DNA of 64,000 bases from an uncultured Neomegalonema sp. (GTDB lineage: Bacteria; Pseudomonadota; Alphaproteobacteria; Rhodobacterales; Rhodobacteraceae): contig CALKBI010000031.1 of NCBI GenBank assembly GCA_937990185.1, forward strand, positions 1-64,000, read 5' to 3'. A model generated the notes under the pieces. The model ran no database searches and was not told where the DNA came from. It worked only from the letters and a program-made list of their open reading frames with translations. Positions within the stretch are counted from its first letter, which is position 1; each line of letters starts with the position of its first letter. A program made the translations under genes and the position numbers. This document shows positions 54,965-63,895 of this stretch, piece after piece.

Positions 54965-55573
54965 TCATCGAGAGCGCTTAAGATAGACATAAAGTGCGCC
55001 TTCGCCACCATGTCGCTTATGCGCTTGATAAATGCCGACAACCGCTCCGGCCAGAGTTGGTTCGCGCAGCCATCTGGGGACATCGCGTTTGATTGCGCCG
55101 CGTCCGTCTCCATATCCAATCGCGCGTCCGCGGTAATCACCACCTTTACCGGTAACTACGAGCACGCACCGTGAGCCATTGTTATATTCTCTGAGAATAA
55201 ATTGCGTTAGGGCGCGATGAGCCGCATCAAGCGTTAATCCATGCAAATCCACTTTGGCCTCTGGAGTTCGCTCCCCTTTTTTGAGTGTCTTTGCAGTTTT
55301 GCGATCTAGCCCCGGCGTACTTTCAGTGAGGGGATCGACTGCGGAAGCGTCAGGATAGAAACGCCTTGCCGGAACAGAAGGTGCGGGGCGTGACGGTCCG
55401 GAAAACGCCCGTGGTCCGCTAATGCGAATACGGGGCTTTGTCGACGGCGCATAATTGAGATCGAGAGGTGTTGTTTCGCGGGTCGCCCCTTGCCAGAGCG
55501 CCAATTCTTCATCATTGGGATTGCGCGGGCCACGATCAGGCTTATCGAGTTTCGGAGGACGTCTTGTACTCAC
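54965..55573 (-). CDS. Smr domain protein
   Basis: A 202-residue protein. The first 100 residues are basic and low-complexity; the Smr domain follows, with VDLHGLTLDAAHRAL (DLHG motif) and VVTGKGGDYRGR (GKG motif). Smr domains nick or bind nucleic acids; recent work on related proteins links them to collided ribosomes. Its start overlaps the mltA stop by 4 bases, a conserved alphaproteobacterial arrangement. Confidence 0.9.
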   Translation of the reverse strand: MSTRRPPKLDKPDRGPRNPNDEELALWQGATRETTPLDLNYAPSTKPRIRISGPRAFSGPSRPAPSVPARRFYPDASAVDPLTESTPGLDRKTAKTLKKGERTPEAKVDLHGLTLDAAHRALTQFILREYNNGSRCVLVVTGKGGDYRGRAIGYGDGRGAIKRDVPRWLREPTLAGAVVGIYQAHKRHGGEGALYVYLKRSR

Positions 55574-56991
55574 GATCCTGCTCGGAACACCCGTCTTAGG
55601 GCGGCAGTTGGTGCGAGCGCAATTAATCGCCCTCGTGCTCGCGTTTCACCAGCGGCTTGCCCCGGTCCATCTCCAGAGCCAAAGAAAAAGTCTGCGCGTC
55701 CTGATCCTTTTATTGCGCCGCCAGTATCCAGAGCAATAACGAGTCTTTGCATAGGTCCGACAGGAGATTGGAAATCAATCCAAAACGGGATTCCGAGTGG
55801 ATAGCTTTTGCGGTCAATGGCTATTGATCGGACCGCAGGGAGCGGTATGCCGAATGTTCCGATAGGACCAAGTGATGGATCAGCAGCTAATTCAGGGCGC
55901 TCGACGAAGAAGACATAAGATTTGTTGCTGGCGAGCAGCTCATCGCGTCTTTGCGGGTTTTGTCGTATCCAAGCTTTGATGGATTGCGCAGAAACTTGCT
56001 CTAGGGGCAGTTCGTTCCAATCAACAAGAGTCTTTCCGATAGCTGTATAGGCATGGCCGTTCTTTCCGGCGTATCCAACACGAGCAACCTGACCATCGGG
56101 CAATCTCACCCGCCCTGATCCTTGAATTTCAAGAAAGAAAGCTTCGACTGGATCATCAATCCAAAAAAGCTCTAAACCCCGCCCTGCGATAGCGCCGCGC
56201 TGAATTTGGCTGCGCTCGAAATAAGGTGTCCTTGATCGTAAGTCAGAAGGTTTGGAATAAATCGGATATTGGTAAGGGCCACCACGTACGCGCGATCCAC
56301 GGAGTTCTGGTTCAAAATAAGCGGTGAAGAGGGAGCCTTCTGCTTCGCCGGCCCCGTTGACCGATACCGGCTCGAACCATTTCTCGAAAAACTCTCTGCT
56401 GTTCCGCGTATCAGTCTGCGCTGCATCCGCGCAAATCGGTCGCCAATCACTTGCGCGTCCAAAAACCGGTTCATCGTTAAATACGAGGCCACCGATGCTT
56501 TGATCCGCAGCGCGGTCCGAAATTTTTGGACAAGCATCACGCAAAGTCAGCAAAACAGGAGCGTGATCTCCTTCGGCCCAACCGGGAATCGATGCGAAAG
56601 TAAAGCGCTGCGCTACAGGGGCAGAAAATGCCGTTTGTGACGGAGGTGATTGGATGGCTTGCGCTGGAGGCTGTTGGATAACCGGCGCTGAAACTTGCGG
56701 GTTAATTGATGTCGGGGGTTGCTGATTAAATGGCGTCAGAACCGTGTCATTAACCTGAGGTTGGTTTGGAATAGGCTGAGTGTTCGGAATAGGGCGCGCA
56801 GGAGGGCTGGTCGGGGTACTTTGCGCGACTGGCGCCGGGTTTTGCGATGGGCCGGGCGGTACTGTTCTTCCGGCACATGCAGACACCGAAACAGCGATTA
56901 AGGCTAGTAAAGACGCACGAAGAGAGGTTTTTCGGGCTGTATAGGAAAGGGTTTTATTTTCCTGTCGATCAGACAAAAGCGCGTCAGTCAT
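55570..56991 (-). CDS. mltA: Membrane-bound lytic transglycosylase A
   Basis: A 473-residue lipoprotein. The start at 56991 leads to a signal sequence and lipobox (VSAC, Cys about residue 39), then a Pro/Gln-rich linker to about residue 140. The catalytic part includes GYFEPELRGSRVRGG-like residues, FLEIQGSGRVRLPDGQ and the active Asp segment LVIALDTGGAIKGSGRADFFFG, characteristic of MltA and its 3D lid. It cleaves glycan strands. The long disordered linker would let it span from the outer membrane. Confidence 0.93.
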   Translation of the reverse strand: MTDALLSDRQENKTLSYTARKTSLRASLLALIAVSVSACAGRTVPPGPSQNPAPVAQSTPTSPPARPIPNTQPIPNQPQVNDTVLTPFNQQPPTSINPQVSAPVIQQPPAQAIQSPPSQTAFSAPVAQRFTFASIPGWAEGDHAPVLLTLRDACPKISDRAADQSIGGLVFNDEPVFGRASDWRPICADAAQTDTRNSREFFEKWFEPVSVNGAGEAEGSLFTAYFEPELRGSRVRGGPYQYPIYSKPSDLRSRTPYFERSQIQRGAIAGRGLELFWIDDPVEAFFLEIQGSGRVRLPDGQVARVGYAGKNGHAYTAIGKTLVDWNELPLEQVSAQSIKAWIRQNPQRRDELLASNKSYVFFVERPELAADPSLGPIGTFGIPLPAVRSIAIDRKSYPLGIPFWIDFQSPVGPMQRLVIALDTGGAIKGSGRADFFFGSGDGPGQAAGETRARGRLIALAPTAALRRVFRAGS

Positions 56992-57097
56992 GATATTCGC
57001 CGTTTGGTTAGTTGAAATGCGCCCCTGTAGTCCGTATCTCGCGATCAAAGTACCGTATGCAAATGTCGGAATGTAGATGCGCTATAATTGAAGGGCT

Positions 57098-57799
57098 TTA
57101 GTCGCCAGTTTCAACCAACAGCCAACCAGGGTTGGAATCGCCGAGGGTGCGTTCAAAAGTCCACAGATCGTTCATCCGACGTACGAAGGTTGGATCGCCA
57201 TCGACAACCTCGCCTTCCGCATTACGAACCGCAACAATCATTTCCGCGTCAAAGCGTACGTCAATCTGTAGTGTTTTTGTTTCTTCGGTGAGTTCAGCGT
57301 TTTCAATTTTGGCGCTTCTTAACCCCACAAAACGAGCGTCTACCGAGAGATTGTTGGCCGCGCGCTCATCAATAACACTCGTAAAGCTGTCAAAAACATC
57401 ATTTCCAAGCAGTGGGCGTAGTGCGGTCTTATCCCCCGCTTCAAACCCCATAAGAATCATTTCGTAAGCTGCTTTTGCGCCCTCAATAAACTGTTGAGCG
57501 TTGAAAGACGTTTCATGATCTTTGGCTGCAACGAGCGTCTCACCAATTGGGCTTTCCAAATCTACAAGTGCCGCAATGTCGGCATGGCGCATCGATGGGT
57601 CCATCTGTTCTGCGCCAGGAAACGGAATAACGGTGTCCGAGCTGCCTTCATGCCCGCTCGTCGCTGATCCGCCCGGCCCAAAGTAATCACTTGGATTTTC
57701 ATGTCCGGTTCGACGACCCAAGACATCGCGCAATCGCAGGACGAGGAAGCCAGCAACAGCCGCCAAGATTATAATTTCTATCATCACCGCGCCGTTCAT
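57098..57799 (-). CDS. Tim44-like protein TimA
   Basis: A 233-residue protein with an N-terminal membrane helix (IEIIILAAVAGFLVLRL) and a C-terminal Tim44 domain (FIEGAKAAYEMILMGFEAGDKTALRPLL; RNAEGEVVDGDPTFVRRMNDLWTFER). In alphaproteobacteria this gene lies beside mltA, smr and secB, and TimA is seen as the bacterial relative of mitochondrial Tim44. The start may be 57799 or 57784. Confidence 0.92.
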   Translation of the reverse strand: MNGAVMIEIIILAAVAGFLVLRLRDVLGRRTGHENPSDYFGPGGSATSGHEGSSDTVIPFPGAEQMDPSMRHADIAALVDLESPIGETLVAAKDHETSFNAQQFIEGAKAAYEMILMGFEAGDKTALRPLLGNDVFDSFTSVIDERAANNLSVDARFVGLRSAKIENAELTEETKTLQIDVRFDAEMIVAVRNAEGEVVDGDPTFVRRMNDLWTFERTLGDSNPGWLLVETGD

Positions 57800-58132
57800 T
57801 GCACACTTACACAGGGTTTGCGTCTATCTAGCTCGTCTGTCTCGAACCTTAGCGTTTTATCACTAAACATTCTACTCACGCTATGAATATAAAGCCTAAG
57901 AATGCAAAACGATAGGGTCTGCCTGAAAATGAGTGAAATCAGGTAACGCCAATGCTAGCCGTGCAACTTAAGCATGTTAGAACCGGACTACTGGAATTGC
58001 TTGTTCTCTAATCAAGTTTAAGGCAACTCGCCTCGATCAATCGAACATGAATCCGCGTGCTTTACTTTGCAATGAGGCAATTCGCGTGATAGCGGTTCGC
58101 CAAATTGACATTCCAGAAGGAGAGTTCTGCTC
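57800..58132. other. Divergent region between timA and secB
   Basis: About 330 bases holding the promoters of both genes. AGAAGGAGAG lies before the secB ATG. No gene, repeat or known RNA was recognised. Confidence 0.4.
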
Positions 58133-58606
58133 ATGGCAGATGAAGCGCCTGCTGCAGCAAAACCTGCACCCCAGCTTAATATCCGGGCTCAACTAACCCG
58201 CTCACTAACTTTTACAAATCCAGGTGCTTTAAAACGGTACGAAAAAGCACCAACGATCTCCGTCAACATCAATGTTGATGCCAGTAAAGGCGGCGAAGAC
58301 GACTATATCGTCGGCTTGAAAATTGAAGCGAATGCCAAGACCGAAGAAGAAGCGGTTTATAGCCTTGCTCTCGACTATGCGGGTGTATTCAATATCAGTA
58401 ATGTTGAACCCAAGATGCTAGAGCCGATTTTATTGGTTGAGTGTCCGCGCCTGCTATTCCCTTTCGCCCGTCGCATTATTGCTGACGTCACGCGGGATGG
58501 TGGATATCAACCGATGATGCTCGATCCTGTTGATTTTGTTGCGCTTTATCGTCGTGAACTTGAGCGCCGCCAAACTGCCCAAGCAGCCGACGCAACTGTA
58601 AACTAA
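58133..58606 (+). CDS. secB: Protein-export chaperone SecB
   Basis: A 157-residue SecB that holds presecretory proteins unfolded for SecA. DYIVGLKIEANAKTEEEAVYSL, LDYAGVFNI and CPRLLFPFARRIIADVTRDGGY are the family landmarks. A good ribosome binding site precedes it. A GAAGCTC/GAGCTTC hairpin and a larger inverted repeat follow. Confidence 0.96.
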   Translation: MADEAPAAAKPAPQLNIRAQLTRSLTFTNPGALKRYEKAPTISVNINVDASKGGEDDYIVGLKIEANAKTEEEAVYSLALDYAGVFNISNVEPKMLEPILLVECPRLLFPFARRIIADVTRDGGYQPMMLDPVDFVALYRRELERRQTAQAADATVN

Positions 58607-58639
58607 TATCGGAAGCTCGTGAGCTTCGGATTTCCATAA

Positions 58640-58679
58640 TGAAACGCGATTAAATAACGTTCATATTGATCGCGTTTCA
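58640..58679. repeat. Inverted repeat between convergent secB and kinase genes
   Basis: TGAAACGCGAT (58640-58650) and ATCGCGTTTCA (58669-58679) are an 11-base perfect inverted repeat with an 18-base loop. It probably ends transcription from one or both sides. Confidence 0.55.
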
Positions 58680-58724
58680 CTTAATATGTTGCTGCGATAA
58701 TTCTTTGGAAGACTGCAACCTTCA

Positions 58725-60464
58725 TCATATTGGTTCAGAGATTTCCGCTTTTGGAATAGCCAATTCGATATGAAAGCTATCTTCGGTTTGTGTGCGTTTT
58801 ACGGTCCCTCGCAACTGCCGGGCGAAACCATCGATTAATTTTTGGCCGATGCCGCGTCTGGCATTTTCTTGCTTATCCATCTTGATTGCTTCCGGATGTA
58901 CGCTGTTTCGTACGCTTAAGCTGAGACAATCGGAACGATCCTTCATCACGATCTCTAATTTACCATCCTCGACATGGCTGAGCGCGTGCTTGAATGTGTT
59001 CACAATGGCTTCTGTTGCGAACAAAATAAGAGGTACAGCCGTATCGGGAATAACCGTAACAGGATCAAGATCTGTTGAGAGTTTGATCGAGTCCCTCTTC
59101 CGGGCGCTGCCACTCAATAGATTTTCAGCAATCTCGGCAATCATGACATCTATTCGGACTGCATTCGTATTTTCTGATTCATAAATTTTCTGGTGTACGA
59201 GAGCCAAACCTTGGATTCTTTCCTGAAGGCGCTCTAATCCAAGCTTTTCGCGGTCACTGTCAGCATCGCGAATCTGCAAGCTCATCAGACTCGAAATCAT
59301 CTGTAGATTGTTTTTAACCCGGTGATTGACTTCGAGAAGAAGGCCATCTTTTTCCTGAACGGTTTCGACCAAGTCGTGTTCACGTGTTTCGATCACTTCA
59401 ACCATTTCATCGAAGCTGGACCCGAGTTTGGCGATTTCTGTTGGTGCGTTTCGCATACGATGCGCGCGCAACGGTCTTCCGCTCCGTCCATAGGCGGTAA
59501 CCAAACGATCAAGATACAGTATGTGGCGCAGGGCTAGTTGATCGACTGCAAAATATGCAACAGCAACAGCAAGTCCCCACATCAGGATTGGTAAGCTCAC
59601 GGTTAGTAGGTTCAACCATCCGAGTGAAGCGGGTACTATCTCACCGGGCCAACTGGAAATCGCAAAAATGTCCTGTTTAAATAACGGGGCGATAGCGAAT
59701 ACCCTCGTTTGGCCTGATCGTGAGCTCACCTCGACGATCCTATCGGAACTTTTAAAAATTCGCCTCAATTCTGTAGCCGACGGCAACCAGTCAAAATTAG
59801 TAGCTGAGCTGCTTTGCGCAACCCCTGATCCATCTGGGGTGACAATTGCGAAGCGTGCTTCCGGAGCTAGATTTTTTGATCGGGCGACCCATTCCAAGTA
59901 GCGGCTCGAAATTGACATGCTAAGGGCGCCGCGCAGCGTACCATTACGGTATAAAGGGTGGTTGATGACGATTACTTGCTGGCCACTGACTTCACCTTTC
60001 TCGCGCGCTGTGACGGCACGTCGGGGCGATTTTAAGAAGGTTTGCACACCAATTTGATGGCTGAAATCTGTCGGGGGTCTCGGAGGAAATGAACATTCCA
60101 TCATCCCTGCAGAGTCGATGAACCCAATAAAAGGTACTGTTGGTTCTTGCTTGATAAATGCATTGAGGACGTTCCGGCAGGCGCTGACCTCCCCATCCAG
60201 ATCAATAAGCGCATCAAGGGCATTCAGCGCCCCAAAAGCCTCGAGTATCGCGGCCTGTTCGACTTGACTGGCTTGAACAGCTTCAAAGGTGAACGCTTCG
60301 CGGCGTAGCTTCTTTGTTTCGGAGTAATTGGTTATACCCTGGGCTACAGCAAAAACGCCGATTGGGAGCATTGCGACAGCCAATAGGATTGCGACTTGTG
60401 CGCGAAGACTTAGTTTGCGGAGCAAACGCTCTAAAGATGGGAACATGAACTCGGAGCGTCGCAC
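58725..60464 (-). CDS. HisKA_2-type sensor kinase of the general stress response
   Basis: A 579-residue membrane kinase. Helix 1 (VAILLAVAMLPIGVFAVAQG) and helix 2 (LLTVSLPILMWGLAVAVAYFAV) enclose a periplasmic sensor of about 250 residues. The HisKA_2 motif LEVNHRVKNNLQMISSLMSLQ carries the phosphoacceptor His, followed by a HATPase_c_2 domain. Kinases of this kind phosphorylate PhyR. The start GTG 60464 lies 4 bases after the ecfG stop, with GGAAG from the ecfG end as its ribosome binding site; ATG 60446 is the alternative. So nepR-ecfG-kinase is one operon and this is a probable PhyK. Confidence 0.88.
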   Translation of the reverse strand: MRRSEFMFPSLERLLRKLSLRAQVAILLAVAMLPIGVFAVAQGITNYSETKKLRREAFTFEAVQASQVEQAAILEAFGALNALDALIDLDGEVSACRNVLNAFIKQEPTVPFIGFIDSAGMMECSFPPRPPTDFSHQIGVQTFLKSPRRAVTAREKGEVSGQQVIVINHPLYRNGTLRGALSMSISSRYLEWVARSKNLAPEARFAIVTPDGSGVAQSSSATNFDWLPSATELRRIFKSSDRIVEVSSRSGQTRVFAIAPLFKQDIFAISSWPGEIVPASLGWLNLLTVSLPILMWGLAVAVAYFAVDQLALRHILYLDRLVTAYGRSGRPLRAHRMRNAPTEIAKLGSSFDEMVEVIETREHDLVETVQEKDGLLLEVNHRVKNNLQMISSLMSLQIRDADSDREKLGLERLQERIQGLALVHQKIYESENTNAVRIDVMIAEIAENLLSGSARKRDSIKLSTDLDPVTVIPDTAVPLILFATEAIVNTFKHALSHVEDGKLEIVMKDRSDCLSLSVRNSVHPEAIKMDKQENARRGIGQKLIDGFARQLRGTVKRTQTEDSFHIELAIPKAEISEPI

Positions 60465-60468
60465 TGAA

Positions 60469-61017
60469 TTACTTCCGTCCCGCGTCACCGCCTGATCCAA
60501 GGGCAGCCAGCAGTTCGCCCTCAGACCGATCATTGCTGCCGGTGTCATCGTCGAGCAGTTCAACTAAGCGTGCGCGAGCGCGGTTAACGCGGCTTTTTAC
60601 AGTGCCAATGGCGCATCCACAAACGGCTGCGGCTTCTTCGTAAGAAAATCCCGATGCACCCACGAGTGTTAAAGCTTCACGCTGATCTGCTGGCAAAGTG
60701 GCAAAAGCTTCATTGAAGTCGCGCAAATCCAATATGCCGTGCTGCGTTGGCTTGTCTGGAACCTGAGCAGCATAGCGTCCGTCAATATCCTCTACTTCAC
60801 GGCGATGTTTGCGAATTTCAGAATAAAAAGTATTTCGAAGGATCGTAAACAGCCAAGCACGCATGTTTGTCCCCTCCTTAAAGCTACTCAGATTGCTCCA
60901 TCCTTTTAGGATTGTTTCCTGCACGAGATCATCTGCTCGTGTTTGATCATGAACAAGGCTTCTGGCGAACGCGCGTAGGTTATTTGTCTGAGCGATCAGA
61001 TCATCTTCGAGGCTCAT
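60469..61017 (-). CDS. ecfG: ECF sigma factor EcfG
   Basis: A 182-residue ECF15 sigma factor. Region 2 is LRAFARSLVHDQTRADDLVQETI and MRAWLFTILRNTFYSEIRKHRR; region 4 is LPADQREALTLVGASGFSYEEAAAVCGCAIGTVKSRVNRAR. It directs RNA polymerase to general stress promoters (GGAAC-N16/17-cGTT) and is held by NepR. Its ATG overlaps the nepR stop (ATGA). Dependence on its own promoter is inferred from the upstream site. Confidence 0.93.
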   Translation of the reverse strand: MSLEDDLIAQTNNLRAFARSLVHDQTRADDLVQETILKGWSNLSSFKEGTNMRAWLFTILRNTFYSEIRKHRREVEDIDGRYAAQVPDKPTQHGILDLRDFNEAFATLPADQREALTLVGASGFSYEEAAAVCGCAIGTVKSRVNRARARLVELLDDDTGSNDRSEGELLAALGSGGDAGRK

Positions 61018-61193
61018 TTTTTATCGCCATTACGAAGTTGTTCGAGCAACGAGTTCAACTTATCGGGTAATGGCTCATTTGCTACTTCATCGTAAACTTG
61101 TTTTAATGCGCTTGATATTGGGTCGTTTGAACCTACTTCTTGCGGAGACGTTTCATTCTCATCAAAACCGTTTGTTTTGGAATTAGTCGTCAT
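61014..61193 (-). CDS. nepR: Anti-sigma factor NepR
   Basis: A 59-residue protein that binds EcfG and is pulled off by phosphorylated PhyR. The two-helix core is DPISSALKQVYDEVANEPLPDKLNSLL, the NepR signature. The frame is open to an ATG at 61259, but that would place the start upstream of the promoter elements, so ATG 61193 is chosen; it also gives the normal length. Translationally coupled to ecfG. Confidence 0.92.
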   Translation of the reverse strand: MTTNSKTNGFDENETSPQEVGSNDPISSALKQVYDEVANEPLPDKLNSLLEQLRNGDKK

Positions 61194-61224
61194 TCCGGTT
61201 CCCACATTGATTTCATTGCGCAAT

Positions 61225-61250
61225 GGAACCAAACTTCTGTAAGCGGCGTT
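61225..61250 (+). promoter_or_regulatory. EcfG-dependent promoter of phyR
   Basis: GGAAC (61225-61229), 17-base spacer, CGTT (61247-61250): an exact match to the general stress promoter consensus, about 50 bases upstream of the phyR ATG. It is one half of an inverted repeat shared with the nepR promoter. Confidence 0.8.
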
Positions 61251-61257
61251 TGGTTCC
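61232..61257 (-). promoter_or_regulatory. EcfG-dependent promoter of nepR-ecfG
   Basis: Reading the minus strand, GGAAC (61257-61253), 17-base spacer, AGTT (61235-61232). It differs from CGTT only in the least conserved first base and overlaps the phyR promoter on the other strand almost completely. It is 39 bases upstream of the nepR ATG. Confidence 0.7.
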
Positions 61258-61300
61258 ACTACCTTATAAATATTTAAGCGAGTGAGGGTTTTTTAACACG

Positions 61301-62134
61301 ATGGACGAGGACATCAAATCGCCGAACGACACGACTGACATTCACGGCGCTGTCGCAACTCATCTTCCATTTCTTCGCCGCTTCGCGCGGGCATTAACAG
61401 GATCACAGGAAAGCGGTGACTCATATACCGTTGCTACGCTTGAGGCGATAATTGAAGATCGAAGTACGTTTGATACGGCCCTTCCAGCAAAGGTTGCCTT
61501 GTTTCGTTCTTTTCATGCGGTGTGGTCGAGTGCGGGATCTGCCGCTCACTTGTCCTCTGACACCGCTTCTGGGTTAGAAGGAATAGCGCAGCGCAGAATA
61601 GCCGTATTGACCCCACCGTCGCGGGAAGCATTGCTCCTTAATGCGCTGGAAGATTTCTCACTGAATGATATCGCTGCGATTATGAACGTTCCGACGACCG
61701 AGGCGGAAATGTTGCAGACGGCTGCGCTAGCAGAGATTGAAAAGCAGACATCTGCACGTATCTTAATCATCGAAGATGAACCGATCATCGCGATGGATAT
61801 CGAGTCAATTGTCCTCGAATTAGGTCACACGAGTGTTGGCATTGCCGATACTCACGAAATTGCTGTTAAGCTAGCTGACGAGGAACGCCCTGATTTAATC
61901 TTGAGCGATATTCAATTGGCTGATGGATCGTCAGGAATTGATGCTGCGAAAGATATCCTCGAGAAATTCAGCGTCCCGATTATATTTATTACGGCTTTCC
62001 CGGAACGATTATTGACTGGTGAGCGTCCGGAACCGACTTTCTTAATTACGAAACCATTCAAGAGGTCGGCGGTGCAAATTTCCGTCTCACAAGCACTGTT
62101 TTTTGGGAGTACTTCCGCGATACATCTTGAATAG
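61301..62134 (+). CDS. phyR: General stress response regulator PhyR
   Basis: A 277-residue protein. The N-terminal half mimics an ECF sigma factor (LPFLRRFARALTGSQESGDSY; PPSREALLLNALEDFSLNDIAAIM) and the C-terminal half is a receiver: RILIIEDEPIIAMD, the phospho-Asp in LILSDIQLADGSSG, and IIFITAFPERLLTG, the signature of the FATGUY group, then KPF. On phosphorylation the sigma-like domain captures NepR and frees EcfG. It is divergent from nepR. Confidence 0.95.
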   Translation: MDEDIKSPNDTTDIHGAVATHLPFLRRFARALTGSQESGDSYTVATLEAIIEDRSTFDTALPAKVALFRSFHAVWSSAGSAAHLSSDTASGLEGIAQRRIAVLTPPSREALLLNALEDFSLNDIAAIMNVPTTEAEMLQTAALAEIEKQTSARILIIEDEPIIAMDIESIVLELGHTSVGIADTHEIAVKLADEERPDLILSDIQLADGSSGIDAAKDILEKFSVPIIFITAFPERLLTGERPEPTFLITKPFKRSAVQISVSQALFFGSTSAIHLE

Positions 62135-62254
62135 TTTGGTGAGCGCATTTCCATAATTTATGATTATGAAAATGACTCGGATATCGCTGGTTTTTGCACT
62201 GCTAGCCGAGGAAGCACTATGCACTTTTTCAGAAGGCGCGCCGGATAAATCTCT

Positions 62255-63895
62255 CTATTCAGAAAGCGATTTACCCGGTGCAATCGCACTGGATGATGTA
62301 ACGACATGGATCAACGCTGGGCGTCCCGCACTGCGAGAGCGTTCAAAGGCGGCAGGAAACTCCAAGTCGTCAGTGACGATTTCACCATGAAATCCATAAG
62401 CTTCTGCAAGGGGTGCAAAACTTGGGTTCTGTAGCCAAGTACCACTGACCCGTCCGGGATACTCCCGCTCCTGATGCATTCGGATTGTGCCATACATGCC
62501 ATTGTCCGAGACAATCACGATGACGTTCGCACCTTCTTGGGCAGCAGTTCCCATTTCTTGAATTGTCATCTGCAAGCATCCATCTCCGGCGAGGCAAATA
62601 ACTTCCCGGTCTGGATAGCGCAGCTTGGCAGCGATAGCGGCAGGCAGGCCATACCCCATCGACCCGGACGTTGGAGCGACTTGCGTTCCATAACGATGAA
62701 ACCGGTAAAACCGATGCAGCCATCCGGCATAATTTCCTGCCCCGTTTGTCAGGATTGCATCTTGCCGTAATACATCGCGCAAGTGTGTAATAACCGCGCC
62801 CATCGTGGCATCACCAGGGGCTTCCGGTGGTGTCTCGCTCCAAGCGAGATAGCTCTCATGGGCGATTTCGGTTTCGCGTGTCCAACTAAGAATTTCAGGC
62901 GCGTCTATCTCGAGCGCACGGGACAAAAATCCTCCCGGAGTCGCATTAATGGCCAGATTAGGTGCGTAGATGCGGCCCAGTTCCTCTGCGCCGGGATGGA
63001 TATGGATCAGCATCTTATCCGGGTTCGGAATTTTGATGAGATCGAATCCCTGTGCAGGATTTTCAGAGAGACGACCCCCCAATAAAATCAGCAAGTCACT
63101 TTCTTCAATCCGCTGACGTAATTCTGGATTTATGCCTAGCCCAACATCGCCAGCGTAGCAAAAATGATTGTGATCAAACAAATGTTGCCGCCGGAACGAA
63201 CATCCGACAGGCAGCATCCATTTTTCTGCCATGACTCGCAAAGCTCGAACTGTTTCAGGATTCCAACGCGAGCCACCAACAATGACGAAGGGTTTCGCTG
63301 ATTGCGAGAGGAGCGTTTTGAACCATTCCATTTGCGCGGCGCTTGGTGATGGTTCAGAGACTTCAACCCGGCGCGCCGGGTTCACGTTGACTTGCTCGCG
63401 CAGCATATCTTCAGGAAGAACGAGTATCACGGGACCGGGGCGGCCACTCATGGCGACGTGCCATGCACGATTGATGATCTCGGGGATGCGGGCCGGGTCT
63501 TCGATCTGTTCAACCAACTTGGCCATACCGCCGAACATCAGACGATAATCTACTTCTTGAAATGCATCGCGACCTGTCCAGCCGCGGGATATTTGTCCAA
63601 CGAAAAGGATCATCGGTGTTGAGTCTTGCTGAGCGACGTGCACACCCGCCGAGGCATTCGTCGCGCCGGGACCACGGGTGACAAAGCAAACGCCGGGGCG
63701 CCCTGTCAATTTCCCGTCTGCTTCCGCCATCATCGCCGCGCCGCCCTCTTGTCGGGCAACAACAGTTTGAACAGCAGAACCGTGCAGGCCATCGAGTACG
63801 GCTAAATAACTTTCACCGGGGACGCAAAATACACGTTTGACCCCTTGTTCAACGAGACACTCTACCAGCAGTTCGCCACCTGTTTGAGCCGTCAT
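62255..63895 (-). CDS. Thiamine diphosphate-dependent enzyme, acetolactate synthase-like
   Basis: A 546-residue TPP enzyme. VVARQEGGAAMMAEADG holds the catalytic Glu, FVTRGPGATNASAGVH and a central domain follow, and CLAGDGCLQMTIQEMGTA then SDNGMYG is the GDG...N cofactor motif. It resembles the large subunit of acetolactate synthase, but no small subunit is next to it and no FAD-site motif is obvious to me, so other decarboxylases (for example of oxo acids) are possible. Its ATG overlaps the stop of a rhodanese gene (ATGA). Confidence 0.85.
   Translation of the reverse strand: MTAQTGGELLVECLVEQGVKRVFCVPGESYLAVLDGLHGSAVQTVVARQEGGAAMMAEADGKLTGRPGVCFVTRGPGATNASAGVHVAQQDSTPMILFVGQISRGWTGRDAFQEVDYRLMFGGMAKLVEQIEDPARIPEIINRAWHVAMSGRPGPVILVLPEDMLREQVNVNPARRVEVSEPSPSAAQMEWFKTLLSQSAKPFVIVGGSRWNPETVRALRVMAEKWMLPVGCSFRRQHLFDHNHFCYAGDVGLGINPELRQRIEESDLLILLGGRLSENPAQGFDLIKIPNPDKMLIHIHPGAEELGRIYAPNLAINATPGGFLSRALEIDAPEILSWTRETEIAHESYLAWSETPPEAPGDATMGAVITHLRDVLRQDAILTNGAGNYAGWLHRFYRFHRYGTQVAPTSGSMGYGLPAAIAAKLRYPDREVICLAGDGCLQMTIQEMGTAAQEGANVIVIVSDNGMYGTIRMHQEREYPGRVSGTWLQNPSFAPLAEAYGFHGEIVTDDLEFPAAFERSRSAGRPALIHVVTSSSAIAPGKSLSE

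Noticed and set aside
62160-62390. A 76-codon plus-strand frame after phyR with a hydrophobic start
   Set aside because: More than half is antisense to the end of the TPP enzyme and there is no good ribosome binding site.
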